NCBI GenBank assembly: GCA_036381895.1
Contig: DASVBY010000043.1
Span: 1 to 25,100 of the forward strand
Origin: JACQFZ01 sp036381895
Lineage (GTDB): Bacteria; Pseudomonadota; Gammaproteobacteria; Acidiferrobacterales; Sulfurifustaceae
Reading direction: 5' to 3'
DNA: 25,100 bases
Within the stretch, counting starts at the first letter, position 1. Each line of letters starts with the position of its first letter. The position numbers and the translations under genes were made by a program. Positions 9,244 through 15,927 of the stretch are shown here, piece by piece. Under the pieces are notes generated by a model that ran no database searches, was not told where the DNA came from, and worked only from the letters and a program-made list of their open reading frames with translations.

Positions 9244-10674
9244 TCAGAGCAGGCGCTTCAGCAGCGCCGCCACGCGATCGAAGGTGCGGCCGTAAGGCGG
9301 GTAGATGAGCGCCATGCCGTTCAGCCTCGACTGGAACGTCACCGGCTTCTCCTTGCTGAAGGTGCGAAAGCCGTGCTCGCCGTGGTAGGCGCCCATGCCG
9401 CTCGCCCCGACCCCGCCGAACGGCAGATCCTCCTGCGCGAAGTGCAGCAGGCAATCGTTCACCGTGACGCCGCCCGCGATCGTCTCGCGCAGCACGCGCT
9501 CGCGGTTCGCGCGATCGTCGCCGAACCAGTAGAGCGCGAGCGGCCGGTCGCCGGCGTTCACGAACCGAAGCGCATCGTCGAGCGTCGTGTACCCCACCAC
9601 CGGCAGGATCGGCCCGAAGATTTCCTCCTGCATCACCCGCATCTCCGCGGCGGCATCGAGCACTAAGGTCGGCGGGAACTTGCGGCCGGCCGCCGCCGCG
9701 GACCGCGCGCCGATCTCGAGGACACGCCCGCCCTTCGCGCGCGCGTCCTCGACCAGCCCGCGCAGCCGCTGGTAGTGCCGCTCGCTCACGATCGAGGTGT
9801 AGTCCGGATTCGCCAGGGGCTCCGGATAGAGCCGCTCGGCCGCGCGCCGGATGGCTTCGGCGAACGCCTCGATTTTCGCCGCCGGCACGAGCGCGTAGTC
9901 GGGCGCGATGCAGGTCTGCCCGGCATTGAGGAGCTTTGCGTACGCGACGCGCGGCGCGATCGCCCGGACGTCGGCGCTCGCATCGACGATGACGGGCGAC
10001 TTGCCGCCGAGCTCGAGCGTCACGGGCGTCAGGTTCTTCGCCGCCGCCTGCGCTACGAGGCGTCCGACGTGCGTCGAGCCGGTGAACAGCAGGTGATCGA
10101 ACGGCAGCTCGACGAACGCCTGGCCGACCGACGCATCGCCGGTGACGACGGCGAGCTCGTCCTCGCCGAACGTCTCGGCCACGACCTGCGCGAGCAGCGC
10201 CGCGAGCCGCGGCGTGAGCTCGGACGGTTTGATCATCACGCGGTTGCCGGCGGCGAGCGCGCCGACCGCGGGCCCGACCGCGAGCTGGTACGGATAGTTC
10301 CAGGAGCTCACGATGCCGATCACGCCGAGCGGCTGACACAGGATGCGGTTGTGCGCCGGCAGGTACGGCAGCGCCGTCGGCGCGCGCCGCGGCTTCATCC
10401 AGCGCTTGAGGTGCCGCCGTGCGTGCTTGATCGCGGCGATTACCGTGAGCACGTCGGCGAGCAGCGTCTCCTGCCGCGAGCGGTGGCCGAAGTCCTCGCC
10501 GATCGCGCCAATGAGCGCGTCGGTGTGGCGCTCGGTCATTGCGAGGAGCCGGTCGAGCCGCTCGCGGCGCACCGCATAGGACGGATTCATGTCCGCCAGG
10601 AACGCGGCGCGTTGGCGCGCGAAAATACGGCGCATCCGGTCCGTGATCGGTCGCGTTTCGACAACGGCGCTCAT
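9244..10674 (-). CDS. calB: Coniferyl-aldehyde-type dehydrogenase
   Basis: A 476-residue NAD(P)-dependent aldehyde dehydrogenase of the class-3/coniferyl aldehyde dehydrogenase group, which oxidises aromatic or medium-chain aldehydes to acids. The catalytic set is intact: Asn125 in SSWNYPYQ, Glu221 in TLELGGKSPVIV and the nucleophile Cys255 in LNAGQTCIAPDYAL; FTGSTHVGRLV and EEIFGPILPV are the cofactor-site motifs. The start at 10674 is chosen because GGAGGAGCC lies just before it and homology-like sequence begins at MSAVVETRPI; the frame stays open another 44 codons upstream, but that stretch is not aldehyde-dehydrogenase-like. The gene is monocistronic, convergent with the efflux operon and divergent from the secreted CARDB-like protein. 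The symbol is by family resemblance; the true substrate could be another aldehyde, and a detoxifying role beside the pump is speculative. Confidence 0.88.
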   Translation of the reverse strand: MSAVVETRPITDRMRRIFARQRAAFLADMNPSYAVRRERLDRLLAMTERHTDALIGAIGEDFGHRSRQETLLADVLTVIAAIKHARRHLKRWMKPRRAPTALPYLPAHNRILCQPLGVIGIVSSWNYPYQLAVGPAVGALAAGNRVMIKPSELTPRLAALLAQVVAETFGEDELAVVTGDASVGQAFVELPFDHLLFTGSTHVGRLVAQAAAKNLTPVTLELGGKSPVIVDASADVRAIAPRVAYAKLLNAGQTCIAPDYALVPAAKIEAFAEAIRRAAERLYPEPLANPDYTSIVSERHYQRLRGLVEDARAKGGRVLEIGARSAAAAGRKFPPTLVLDAAAEMRVMQEEIFGPILPVVGYTTLDDALRFVNAGDRPLALYWFGDDRANRERVLRETIAGGVTVNDCLLHFAQEDLPFGGVGASGMGAYHGEHGFRTFSKEKPVTFQSRLNGMALIYPPYGRTFDRVAALLKRLL

Positions 10675-11025
10675 GGACGGCTCCTCCGGGCAGAGACACA
10701 AGTGTAGCGCTGCGGACCCTTTAAGAGCCTTGTGCGGGCGGTCGCAAACGCGCGGGATCCGCCGGGTCCAAGCGCGCGCGGCGCACGGCGGCGCGTGCAG
10801 GGGCACGAGAACGCCAAGCTCCCCTCGTCCGCCGCGGCCGCGCGCGGGCCCCGACGCTGGAACACCCGGCGCTGGAACGTATCAGATGGTGGGAAGCTCC
10901 CGTTCCGGTTACAGTCGGGCTTCACCATGCCTGCAGTCGCCGGCCGCGGCAGCCCGAAGCCGTTGAACCGCCCGCCCCGGAGCCGCGACACAGGCGAGAC
11001 CGACCAAGAATCGGGGAGGCTTTCC
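10675..11025. other. 351-bp divergent intergenic region
   Basis: This gap separates calB (minus) from the secreted-protein gene (plus). It holds the calB ribosome binding site near 10680 and GGGGAGGC just before the plus-strand ATG. A 9-bp direct repeat CGCTGGAAC (10855-10863 and 10870-10878), with repeat starts 15 bp apart, is a candidate regulator site. No convincing -35/-10 pair stands out on either strand. Frames are open across much of it because of the GC content, but none looks coding. Confidence 0.6.
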
Positions 11026-12672
11026 ATGTCCGCACATCGCACGGTTCGCGTTGTTTCCTGGCTCGGTGCCGCGCTTCTCGCCGTTCCGCTTGCCCTCGCC
11101 GCGGCTCCGGCCGGCCAGATTCCGGGGCCACTCCCCGCGCAGGCGCCTGCGTCGAAGCTGCCGGCGGCAATGATCGCGAAGCAGCGCTACGAGGCCACCA
11201 CCGAGAAGAAGTCGCTGAAGCAGGGTACCGTCAGTGCCGGCGGCATGACGTGGAACTGCGCCGGGTCGCGCTGCACGGCCAGCCAGCCGGCCGGCACGGC
11301 GGCGAATGCCTGTCGCGCGCTCGCGCGCGAGGTGGGCGCGATCGCCTCGTTCGTGTTCGGCACGAAAACGTTCAGCGCCGCCGAGCTCGCGCAGTGCCGC
11401 ACCGCGGTCGCCACAACGATGCAGAAGAAATCGCAGCCGGCGGCACGCACTGCCGTCGCCGCGCAAATCGATCCCGAGAAGGCGAAGCAGCTGCAGACGC
11501 CGACGTCGCCGCCCGGCGGCCTGCAGCCGCAGATCAAGCCGGGAGTCATCGCGGTCGAGCCGGCCGATCTTCGCGTCGCCAGCATGTCCCTGCTCGCCAA
11601 TCGCAAGGTCGCGATCGCGGTTCACGCCAACGCGAGCGCCAACGGCCGGAACGCGACGGTCGAGCTGTACGACGCGCAGAGTAACCGGAAACTGTGGAAC
11701 GGCGGCATCACGATCGTCCCGATGTTCGGCAAGCACGGTGCCATCGCCGTCGCCGACTACCAGATTCCGGCCCAGCGGCGCCAGAAGCTGAAGGCGCGCG
11801 TGACCCCGTTGGACGACAATCCCGCCAACAACGAACTGAGCGCGACACTGGGTCCGGCCGGGGCGCCGGTCTATGTCCACGATGGCGTCGTCCGGGCGCA
11901 GGCGCCGAACCGGATCGAGAAACTCACCGTCGCACGCAAGGGACCCGATTGGATGGAGCTGCTCGTTACCACGGTCGTCGCGACCGAATACGGCGAGTTG
12001 CACGTCGAACCCATGGGCGTGCGAAACGCACTGTGCACCCCCGGCAGCGGCGCAGCATCGAGCGCGTCCGAGAACACGCTGCTCGTGAGGCAGGGGTACA
12101 ACACGCTGCGCCTTCTCTGCCGCGCCGAGCCGCAAACCGCGAGCGGATCGGTGCGCGTGAGGCTCGCCATCCATGGGCGCGTCGTTTCGACGCAGACGAC
12201 ACCGTGGAACGTTACGCCCGCGTCGGCCGGCGACAGCGGCCCGCCGGCGAGGGCGGATCTCGTCATGGTGCGCGGGCGAATGGAGTTCATCGACGAGAAG
12301 CCGGGGCGGCTTTGGGTACGCTTCCGCAACAACGGGCCGGAGCGCGTGTATCAGCTCTTTTCGGTGGGCTGGTTCGCCTACGGCGGGCCGCCGGGCGGCC
12401 AGCTCGTGGCACAGGGCAAGACGCGCCAGGCGTTCAATCTCGCGAGCGGCGAGGAGAAGGAGGTGAGCTTCGACCTGCGCGCCCACCGTTCGGTGCGAGG
12501 CCTGCCGCTCACCTGGACCCGCGACACTACCGGCTACCGTACGAACATCGGCGTTATCGTCGACTCCGACGGCGATGTATTCGAATCGAACGAGGACAAC
12601 AACCGGAGCTTCGTGCCGGTGACCCACCCGACGTTCGGCAACTTCAGGATCGGCGAGGGCACCGGCGGCTAG
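11026..12672 (+). CDS. Secreted protein with four-Cys segment and CARDB-like repeats
   Basis: A 548-residue exported protein of unknown function. The start at 11026 follows GGGGAGGC and gives a clear Sec signal peptide (Arg-containing head, then LGAALLAVPLALAAA, cleavage near residue 26). The mature N-terminus carries WNCAGSRC and ANACRALAREVGAIASFV with cysteines 78, 83, 96 and 124, a compact four-Cys segment that could form two disulfides. After a basic linker there are beta-rich stretches of the Ig/CARDB kind (ELYDAQSNRKLWNG, LDDNPANNELSAT), and the last module ends with VDSDGDVFESNEDNNRSF, the characteristic D..N.V.E.NE.NN close of CARDB domains. I expect a periplasmic or surface adhesion-like protein. 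It appears monocistronic, with a strong hairpin after it. The domain calls are by eye; no enzymatic motif is visible. Confidence 0.8.
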   Translation: MSAHRTVRVVSWLGAALLAVPLALAAAPAGQIPGPLPAQAPASKLPAAMIAKQRYEATTEKKSLKQGTVSAGGMTWNCAGSRCTASQPAGTAANACRALAREVGAIASFVFGTKTFSAAELAQCRTAVATTMQKKSQPAARTAVAAQIDPEKAKQLQTPTSPPGGLQPQIKPGVIAVEPADLRVASMSLLANRKVAIAVHANASANGRNATVELYDAQSNRKLWNGGITIVPMFGKHGAIAVADYQIPAQRRQKLKARVTPLDDNPANNELSATLGPAGAPVYVHDGVVRAQAPNRIEKLTVARKGPDWMELLVTTVVATEYGELHVEPMGVRNALCTPGSGAASSASENTLLVRQGYNTLRLLCRAEPQTASGSVRVRLAIHGRVVSTQTTPWNVTPASAGDSGPPARADLVMVRGRMEFIDEKPGRLWVRFRNNGPERVYQLFSVGWFAYGGPPGGQLVAQGKTRQAFNLASGEEKEVSFDLRAHRSVRGLPLTWTRDTTGYRTNIGVIVDSDGDVFESNEDNNRSFVPVTHPTFGNFRIGEGTGG

Positions 12673-12728
12673 TGCGGTTTCGGTAACGACTCGTACCTGG
12701 CCTGGCCGCGGAAACAGCACGCAGGGCG

Positions 12729-12758
12729 CGGAAGGCGCGCCGGTCGGCGCGCCTTCCG
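12729..12758. terminator. Bidirectional hairpin between convergent genes
   Basis: Perfect 13-bp inverted repeat (CGGAAGGCGCGCC / GGCGCGCCTTCCG) around the 4-base loop GGTC. It lies 56 bases after the secreted-protein stop and 7 bases beyond the stop of the convergent membrane-protein gene, so it can serve both. There is no long T-run on either side; the strength of the stem is the evidence. Confidence 0.7.
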
Positions 12759-12765
12759 GCTCCGC

Positions 12766-13182
12766 TCAGAGCGCCCGGCGCTGGAAGATCGCGAGCTCGG
12801 CCGTGATCAGCGCCACGGCGGCAATGGCGACGATGCCGGCGGTCGAAAGGACCGAATAGCCGGCGACTATCGCGACCGCGGACCCCGCCACCCACGCCCA
12901 GTTCGCGGCGATCACGAGGGGCAGGTAGCGCCGCAGGTTCTGCGTGCGCGCGAGCCAGACGGTATCGAGGGCGAAGACGATCAGCAGCACTCCGAACGCC
13001 CGGAGTAGCGTCCCGCTCGCCACGCCGAGCACCTCCGCCTGCCCGGGCAGGAGCAGGGCGGCGAGCGCGGGGCTGAAGAGCAGCAGATCTATGCCGAGCA
13101 GCAGATCGATCGCGGCGCCGACGTAGAACGAGCGCAGCGAGCGCGCGCGGACCGCGGTTTCGTGTACGACAGCGGTAGCCAT
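12766..13182 (-). CDS. Small four-helix membrane protein, unknown function
   Basis: A 138-residue integral membrane protein. Hydrophobic segments lie at about residues 20-45, 58-77, 85-107 and 112-132, which predicts four transmembrane helices with short loops; the N-terminal 18 residues carry three Arg. The start at 13182 is preferred over an in-frame ATG 63 bases upstream because AAGGAG stands directly before it, and because the upstream codons would cover the predicted promoter. I do not recognise a named family. The gene is divergent from an XRE/MmyB-type regulator, and the shared 150-bp gap contains a symmetrical operator-like structure, so it is probably the regulated target of that protein. 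Function unknown; a small transporter-like or stress membrane protein is possible but unsupported. Confidence 0.8.
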   Translation of the reverse strand: MATAVVHETAVRARSLRSFYVGAAIDLLLGIDLLLFSPALAALLLPGQAEVLGVASGTLLRAFGVLLIVFALDTVWLARTQNLRRYLPLVIAANWAWVAGSAVAIVAGYSVLSTAGIVAIAAVALITAELAIFQRRAL

Positions 13183-13216
13183 GAAGCTTCTCCTTGCGGT
13201 TGATGAACGAGGCGGC

Positions 13217-13245
13217 ATCATCGGCAGGCGCAGGCAAAGCGGCAA
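13217..13245 (-). promoter_or_regulatory. Predicted promoter of the membrane-protein gene
   Basis: On the minus strand, -35 like TTGCCG (13245-13240) and -10 like GATGAT (13222-13217) are 17 bp apart, each 4 of 6 to consensus. The -35 lies in the left arm of the inverted repeat at 13239-13287, mirroring the plus-strand promoter. By-eye prediction. Confidence 0.4.
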
Positions 13246-13287
13246 TTAAGCGACAGGTAATGGCTTTACCCGGGAGGTAATTGCCGC
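13239..13287. promoter_or_regulatory. Inverted repeat enclosing phased GGTAA sites (operator)
   Basis: Outer arms GCGGCAATTA (13239-13248) and TAATTGCCGC (13278-13287) are a perfect 10-bp inverted repeat. Between and into them run GGTAA (13256-13260), TTACC (13266-13270) and GGTAA (13276-13280), alternating in orientation and exactly 10 bp apart, so all fall on one face of the helix. AGGTAAT occurs twice, 20 bp apart. The position between two divergent starts, covering both predicted -35 boxes, indicates a shared operator, probably for the adjacent regulator. Repeats are seen; the binding protein is inferred. Confidence 0.6.
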
Positions 13288-13308
13288 CTGCGACCGGCGG
13301 AGCATAAG
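13281..13308 (+). promoter_or_regulatory. Predicted promoter of the XRE-family regulator
   Basis: -35 like TTGCCG (13281-13286) and -10 like CATAAG (13303-13308), 16 bp apart, 4 of 6 matches each. The -35 lies within the right arm of the inverted repeat, the mirror image of the minus-strand promoter. By-eye prediction. Confidence 0.4.
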
Positions 13309-13332
13309 CTCCTCGCACGCCACCCGGAAACG

Positions 13333-14169
13333 ATGCCCATGCCTGTCACCGCCAGATCTTCCTTCCGCAACGCCGGCTCCGCCTTCGGCGAGATGCTGCG
13401 CGAGTGGCGCCGCCTGCGCGGCGCGAGCCAGCTCGACCTCGCGCTCACTTGCGGGCTGTCGCAGAAGCACCTGAGCTTCCTCGAGTCCGGCCGCAGCCGG
13501 CCGAGCCGCGGCATGGTGCTGCACCTGGCGAGCGTGCTCGGCGTGCCGCTGTTCCAGCAGAACGCGATGCTGCTCGCGGCCGGTTTCGCGCCGGTGTACA
13601 AGGAGCGCACGCCGGACGCGCCGGACATGCAGCCGATCGAGCGCGCGCTCACGCAGGTGCTCGAGCAGCAGGAGCCGTTTCCGGCGCTCGTCGTCGACGG
13701 GGCCTACAACGTGCTGCGCGCGAACCGCGCGACGGCGCAGTTCCTCGGCTTCCTGCTCGGCGCGCCTGCGGCCCCGGCGGCGCCGCTCAACGTGGTCGAG
13801 CTCGTGCTGCGCGAAGACGCGCTGCGCCCGTACATCGAGGACTGGGAAGAGGTTGCCACCTGGATGGTGCGGCGGGTTAGCGCCCAGGCGCTGCTCGAGG
13901 GCGAGGGCGCGGAGTCGGAGCTGCTGCAGCGGGTCATGAAGCTGCCCGACGTGGCGGCGCTCGACCGCGCGCCGCCGAGCGATCGCGACATGCCGCCAAC
14001 GCTCGTCACGCGCTTTCGCAAGGGCGCGACGCGCCTCGCGCTCTTCTCGATGATCACGACGCTCGGCACGCCGCTCGACGTGGCGCTGCAGAGACTGCAC
14101 GTCGAGCTCTTCTTTCCGGCGGACGACGCCACCGAGCAGTGGTTTCGCGAGGCGGCCGCCCGCGCCTGA
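13333..14169 (+). CDS. XRE-family regulator with MmyB-like ligand-binding domain
   Basis: A 278-residue cytoplasmic transcription factor. Residues about 18-72 form a helix-turn-helix of the Cro/CI type (LREWRRLRGASQLDLALTCG, then GLSQKHLSFLESGRSRPSRG). The rest (about 100-275) has the pattern of the MmyB-like ligand-binding, PAS-like domain, including FPALVVDGAYNVLRANRAT, the LNVVELVLREDALRPYIEDW segment and a C-terminal LHVELFFPADDATEQWF. Such proteins are usually about 260-290 residues and often control a divergent neighbour. Here the divergent gene is a small membrane protein, and the shared promoter region has a strikingly regular operator-like array. No strong Shine-Dalgarno precedes the ATG; an alternative Met is at codon 3. 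The ligand is unknown. Confidence 0.9.
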   Translation: MPMPVTARSSFRNAGSAFGEMLREWRRLRGASQLDLALTCGLSQKHLSFLESGRSRPSRGMVLHLASVLGVPLFQQNAMLLAAGFAPVYKERTPDAPDMQPIERALTQVLEQQEPFPALVVDGAYNVLRANRATAQFLGFLLGAPAAPAAPLNVVELVLREDALRPYIEDWEEVATWMVRRVSAQALLEGEGAESELLQRVMKLPDVAALDRAPPSDRDMPPTLVTRFRKGATRLALFSMITTLGTPLDVALQRLHVELFFPADDATEQWFREAAARA

Positions 14170-14198
14170 TCGGCCGAGCCGTTAGCGACGCCGCGTCC

Positions 14199-14323
14199 GG
14201 ATTCCGGAGCGCCCGCCGGCGGCGCGCTTGTCCGGAATGACGGCATGGGGGGCGACGCCGCCCCTCGGCAATGACTGACGGCCTCTGATGTACACACTCC
14301 GTCATTCCGGCGAAGGCCGGAAT
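14199..14323. repeat. Pair of inverted REP-like (BIME-like) elements
   Basis: Two elements related to the proteobacterial intergenic repeat beginning GTCATTCCGG face each other. The right one (14299-14325) is CCGTCATTCCGGC, loop GAAG, GCCGGAATCC, with an 8-bp perfect stem. The left one (14199-14242) is its inverse, ATTCCGGA (14201-14208) pairing with TCCGGAAT (14231-14238), with a longer GC-rich centre. GGAATGACGG (14233-14242) and CCGTCATTCC (14299-14308) are exact inverses. No transposase is nearby. The resemblance to a named family is from memory. Confidence 0.65.
14249..14264 (+). terminator. GC hairpin between the REP-like elements
   Basis: GGGGCG / CGCCCC, a 6-bp perfect stem with loop ACGC, about 80 bases after the regulator stop. 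It could terminate the regulator transcript together with the adjacent REP-like stem; no T-run follows. Confidence 0.3.
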
Positions 14324-14384
14324 CCCGCCCGATCCCGAAGGCGTCGCGGTGTCGGGCAAGCGCGCGGGGCGCGGCAGGTGACGA

Positions 14385-14532
14385 TCGGAGATAGGCGATC
14401 AGCCGCCCGCCGCCGATCGCCCCGAGCCAGAGCGCGAGCGCGACGGCCGCGGAGAAGCGGGCGCGCGGCGGCGGCACGTCGATGTCCCAGGCGGAGAGCG
14501 TCCCGTAGATGCCGTTGTGAAACGCCGCGGCG
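14385..14532 (-). pseudogene. Relic of a DUF6644-like membrane-protein gene, 3' end
   Basis: Read on the minus strand this segment encodes AAAFHNGIYGTLSAWDIDVP and then a tail ending GGGRLIAYL, matching the C-terminus of the frameshifted gene at 20992-21485. By hand count 38 of 48 aligned residues agree, and the only gap is one whole codon, so the frame was once selected. The codon aligned with the other gene's TGA is CGA here, so the stop is lost, and the whole 5' two thirds is missing; beyond 14532 the similarity ends at the livK leader. It is in the same orientation as the complete copy, 6.6 kb away across the livKHMGF/CoA-ligase block. A truncated duplicate or integration scar is the natural reading. 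Confidence 0.8.
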
Positions 14533-14592
14533 GGGCGAGGGCTGCCGCGGATTCGCCGCCGCGGCCGCGGGCCCCGAGCCGCGAGATTGAAG

Positions 14593-14598
14593 TAGAAT
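14593..14598 (+). promoter_or_regulatory. Candidate -10 element for livK
   Basis: TAGAAT matches 5 of 6 bases of the sigma70 -10 consensus, 39 bases before the livK ATG. No recognisable -35 lies 16-18 bp upstream, where the sequence is pure GC, so an activator or another promoter may be needed. GAGGAGAGGAGA before the ATG is a very strong ribosome binding site. Confidence 0.35.
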
Positions 14599-14637
14599 GT
14601 AGCGACCGAGAGTCACCGAGGAGAGGAGAAAACCACA

Positions 14638-15870
14638 ATGGCTCGATCGCGCATACGTTTGCCGCTCGCGGGCGCCGCTGCCGCCCTCACCCTGAGCCTC
14701 GCCGGCCTGACCGCGCCGGCCCAGGCGCAGCAGCCGGTCCGGCTCGGCGCCATCTACATCATGTCCGGCTCCGCGTCGGTCTACGGCCAGTTCGCCCAAC
14801 AGGGCATCCAGCTCGCGGTCGACGAGATCAACGCCAAGGGGGGGATACTCGGGCGCAAGGTCGAATTCCGCATCGAGGACAGCCAGGGCAAGGCCGACGT
14901 CGCCATCCAGGCGGCGCGCAAGCTGGTGTTCCAGGACCGCGTCGACGCGCTGATCGGAATCGACAGCTCCGGTGTGGCGACCGGCCTGGTGCCGGTGATG
15001 CGCGAGCTGCGCCGTCCGCTCATCATCACCCACGCCGCCACGCCCGACGCCACCGGCAAACTCTGCAACCGCTACACCTTCCGCATCAGCGTCAACGTCA
15101 ACCAGAACATGAAGGGCGCCGCCCTGGTGGCCGCCGAGACGGGCGGCAAACGCTGGACCACCATCGGTCCGGACTACGCCTTCGGCCACCAGTCCTGGGA
15201 GTACTTCGGCAAGTACCTCAAGGAGATCAAGCCGGACGTGGAGCTGATGAAGGAGACGGCCTTCCCGCGCTTCGGCAACGAGGACTTCACGCCGTTCATC
15301 AACAGCATCATGGCGGCCAAGCCGGACGGCGTGCTGATCTCGGTGTGGGGCGGCGACCTGGTGAACTTCGTGCGCCAGGCCCGCAACCTGGGCTTCTTCG
15401 ACCGCGGCATGCACATCCTGATGAACGTGGGCGCGGCCACCGAGGTGCTGTCGGCGCTGCGCGAGGAGATGCCGGAGGGCGTGTGGCTCGGCACCCGCTA
15501 CTGGTTTAACGCCCACGACAACGAGATGAACAACGCCTTCGTTGAGGCCTACCTGGAGCGCTACAACACGCCGCCGAGCTACAACGCCGAGGGCGCCTAC
15601 GCCGCGGTGTACGCGGTCAAGGCCGCCATGGAGAAGGCCGGCAGCGCCGACCCGGAGAAGGTCGCCAAGGCGCTCTCCGGCCTGACCTTCCGGGCGCCGA
15701 ACGGCGAGATCACCTTCCGCAAGGGCGACAACCAGGCGGTGGTGGGGCCGACCTGGGGCCAGGCGGCGGCGATGAACGCCGAGTACGGCATCCGCATGCT
15801 CGATCCGGTGCGCACCTTCAAGGGGGAGGAGGTGACGCCGAGCGTCGAAGAGACCGGCTGCAAGCTGTAA
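14638..15870 (+). CDS. livK: LIV-type ABC transporter substrate-binding protein
   Basis: A 410-residue periplasmic type-I binding protein of the branched-chain amino acid (HAAT) class. A Sec signal peptide ends at about AQA (residues 28-30). The mature part opens with VRLGAIYIMSGSASVYGQFA, then LAVDEINAKGGILGRKVEF and the LIGIDSSGVATGLVPVMRE segment, the usual pattern of LivK/AmiC-like proteins that close around a small organic ligand. Length is ordinary for the group. GAGGAGAGGAGA precedes the start. It is the first gene of a livK-H-M-G-F operon, separated from livH by a strong hairpin. An acyl-CoA synthetase follows the transporter genes, so the ligand may be an aromatic, fatty or dicarboxylic acid instead of leucine; the symbol indicates family only. 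Codon choice leans to CTG and GCC, unlike the CTC/GCG of the efflux genes. Confidence 0.9.
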   Translation: MARSRIRLPLAGAAAALTLSLAGLTAPAQAQQPVRLGAIYIMSGSASVYGQFAQQGIQLAVDEINAKGGILGRKVEFRIEDSQGKADVAIQAARKLVFQDRVDALIGIDSSGVATGLVPVMRELRRPLIITHAATPDATGKLCNRYTFRISVNVNQNMKGAALVAAETGGKRWTTIGPDYAFGHQSWEYFGKYLKEIKPDVELMKETAFPRFGNEDFTPFINSIMAAKPDGVLISVWGGDLVNFVRQARNLGFFDRGMHILMNVGAATEVLSALREEMPEGVWLGTRYWFNAHDNEMNNAFVEAYLERYNTPPSYNAEGAYAAVYAVKAAMEKAGSADPEKVAKALSGLTFRAPNGEITFRKGDNQAVVGPTWGQAAAMNAEYGIRMLDPVRTFKGEEVTPSVEETGCKL

Positions 15871-15883
15871 CTCCCACTGCCCG

Positions 15884-15910
15884 GCCGCGGCCGCCGCGCG
15901 CGGCCGCGGC
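15884..15910 (+). terminator. Strong hairpin between livK and livH
   Basis: GCCGCGGCCG (15884-15893) and CGGCCGCGGC (15901-15910) form a perfect 10-bp GC stem with a 7-base loop, 13 bases after the livK stop and 17 before the livH ATG. Such intercistronic stems in importer operons stabilise or partly terminate the message so that the binding protein is made in excess. Role inferred from position. Confidence 0.55.
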
Positions 15911-15927
15911 TCGTCTGTGAGGCGCGC

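Larger units (their letters stand above)
14170..14637. other. 468-bp gene-poor region with repeats and a gene relic
   Basis: Between the XRE-family regulator and livK there is no intact gene. The region holds two inverted REP-like elements (14199-14323), a GC hairpin (14249-14264), a minus-strand relic of a membrane-protein gene (14385-14532) and a short livK leader with -10 and ribosome binding site. Open frames across it on both strands are GC-driven. Confidence 0.75.

Noticed and set aside
10675..10806. A 44-codon upstream extension of the aldehyde dehydrogenase
   Set aside because: The extra residues do not resemble the family and GGAGGAG directly precedes the ATG at 10674.
10732..11025. 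A 98-codon upstream extension of the secreted protein
   Set aside because: It would bury the signal peptide inside the protein; the start at 11026 has a good ribosome binding site and a proper export signal.
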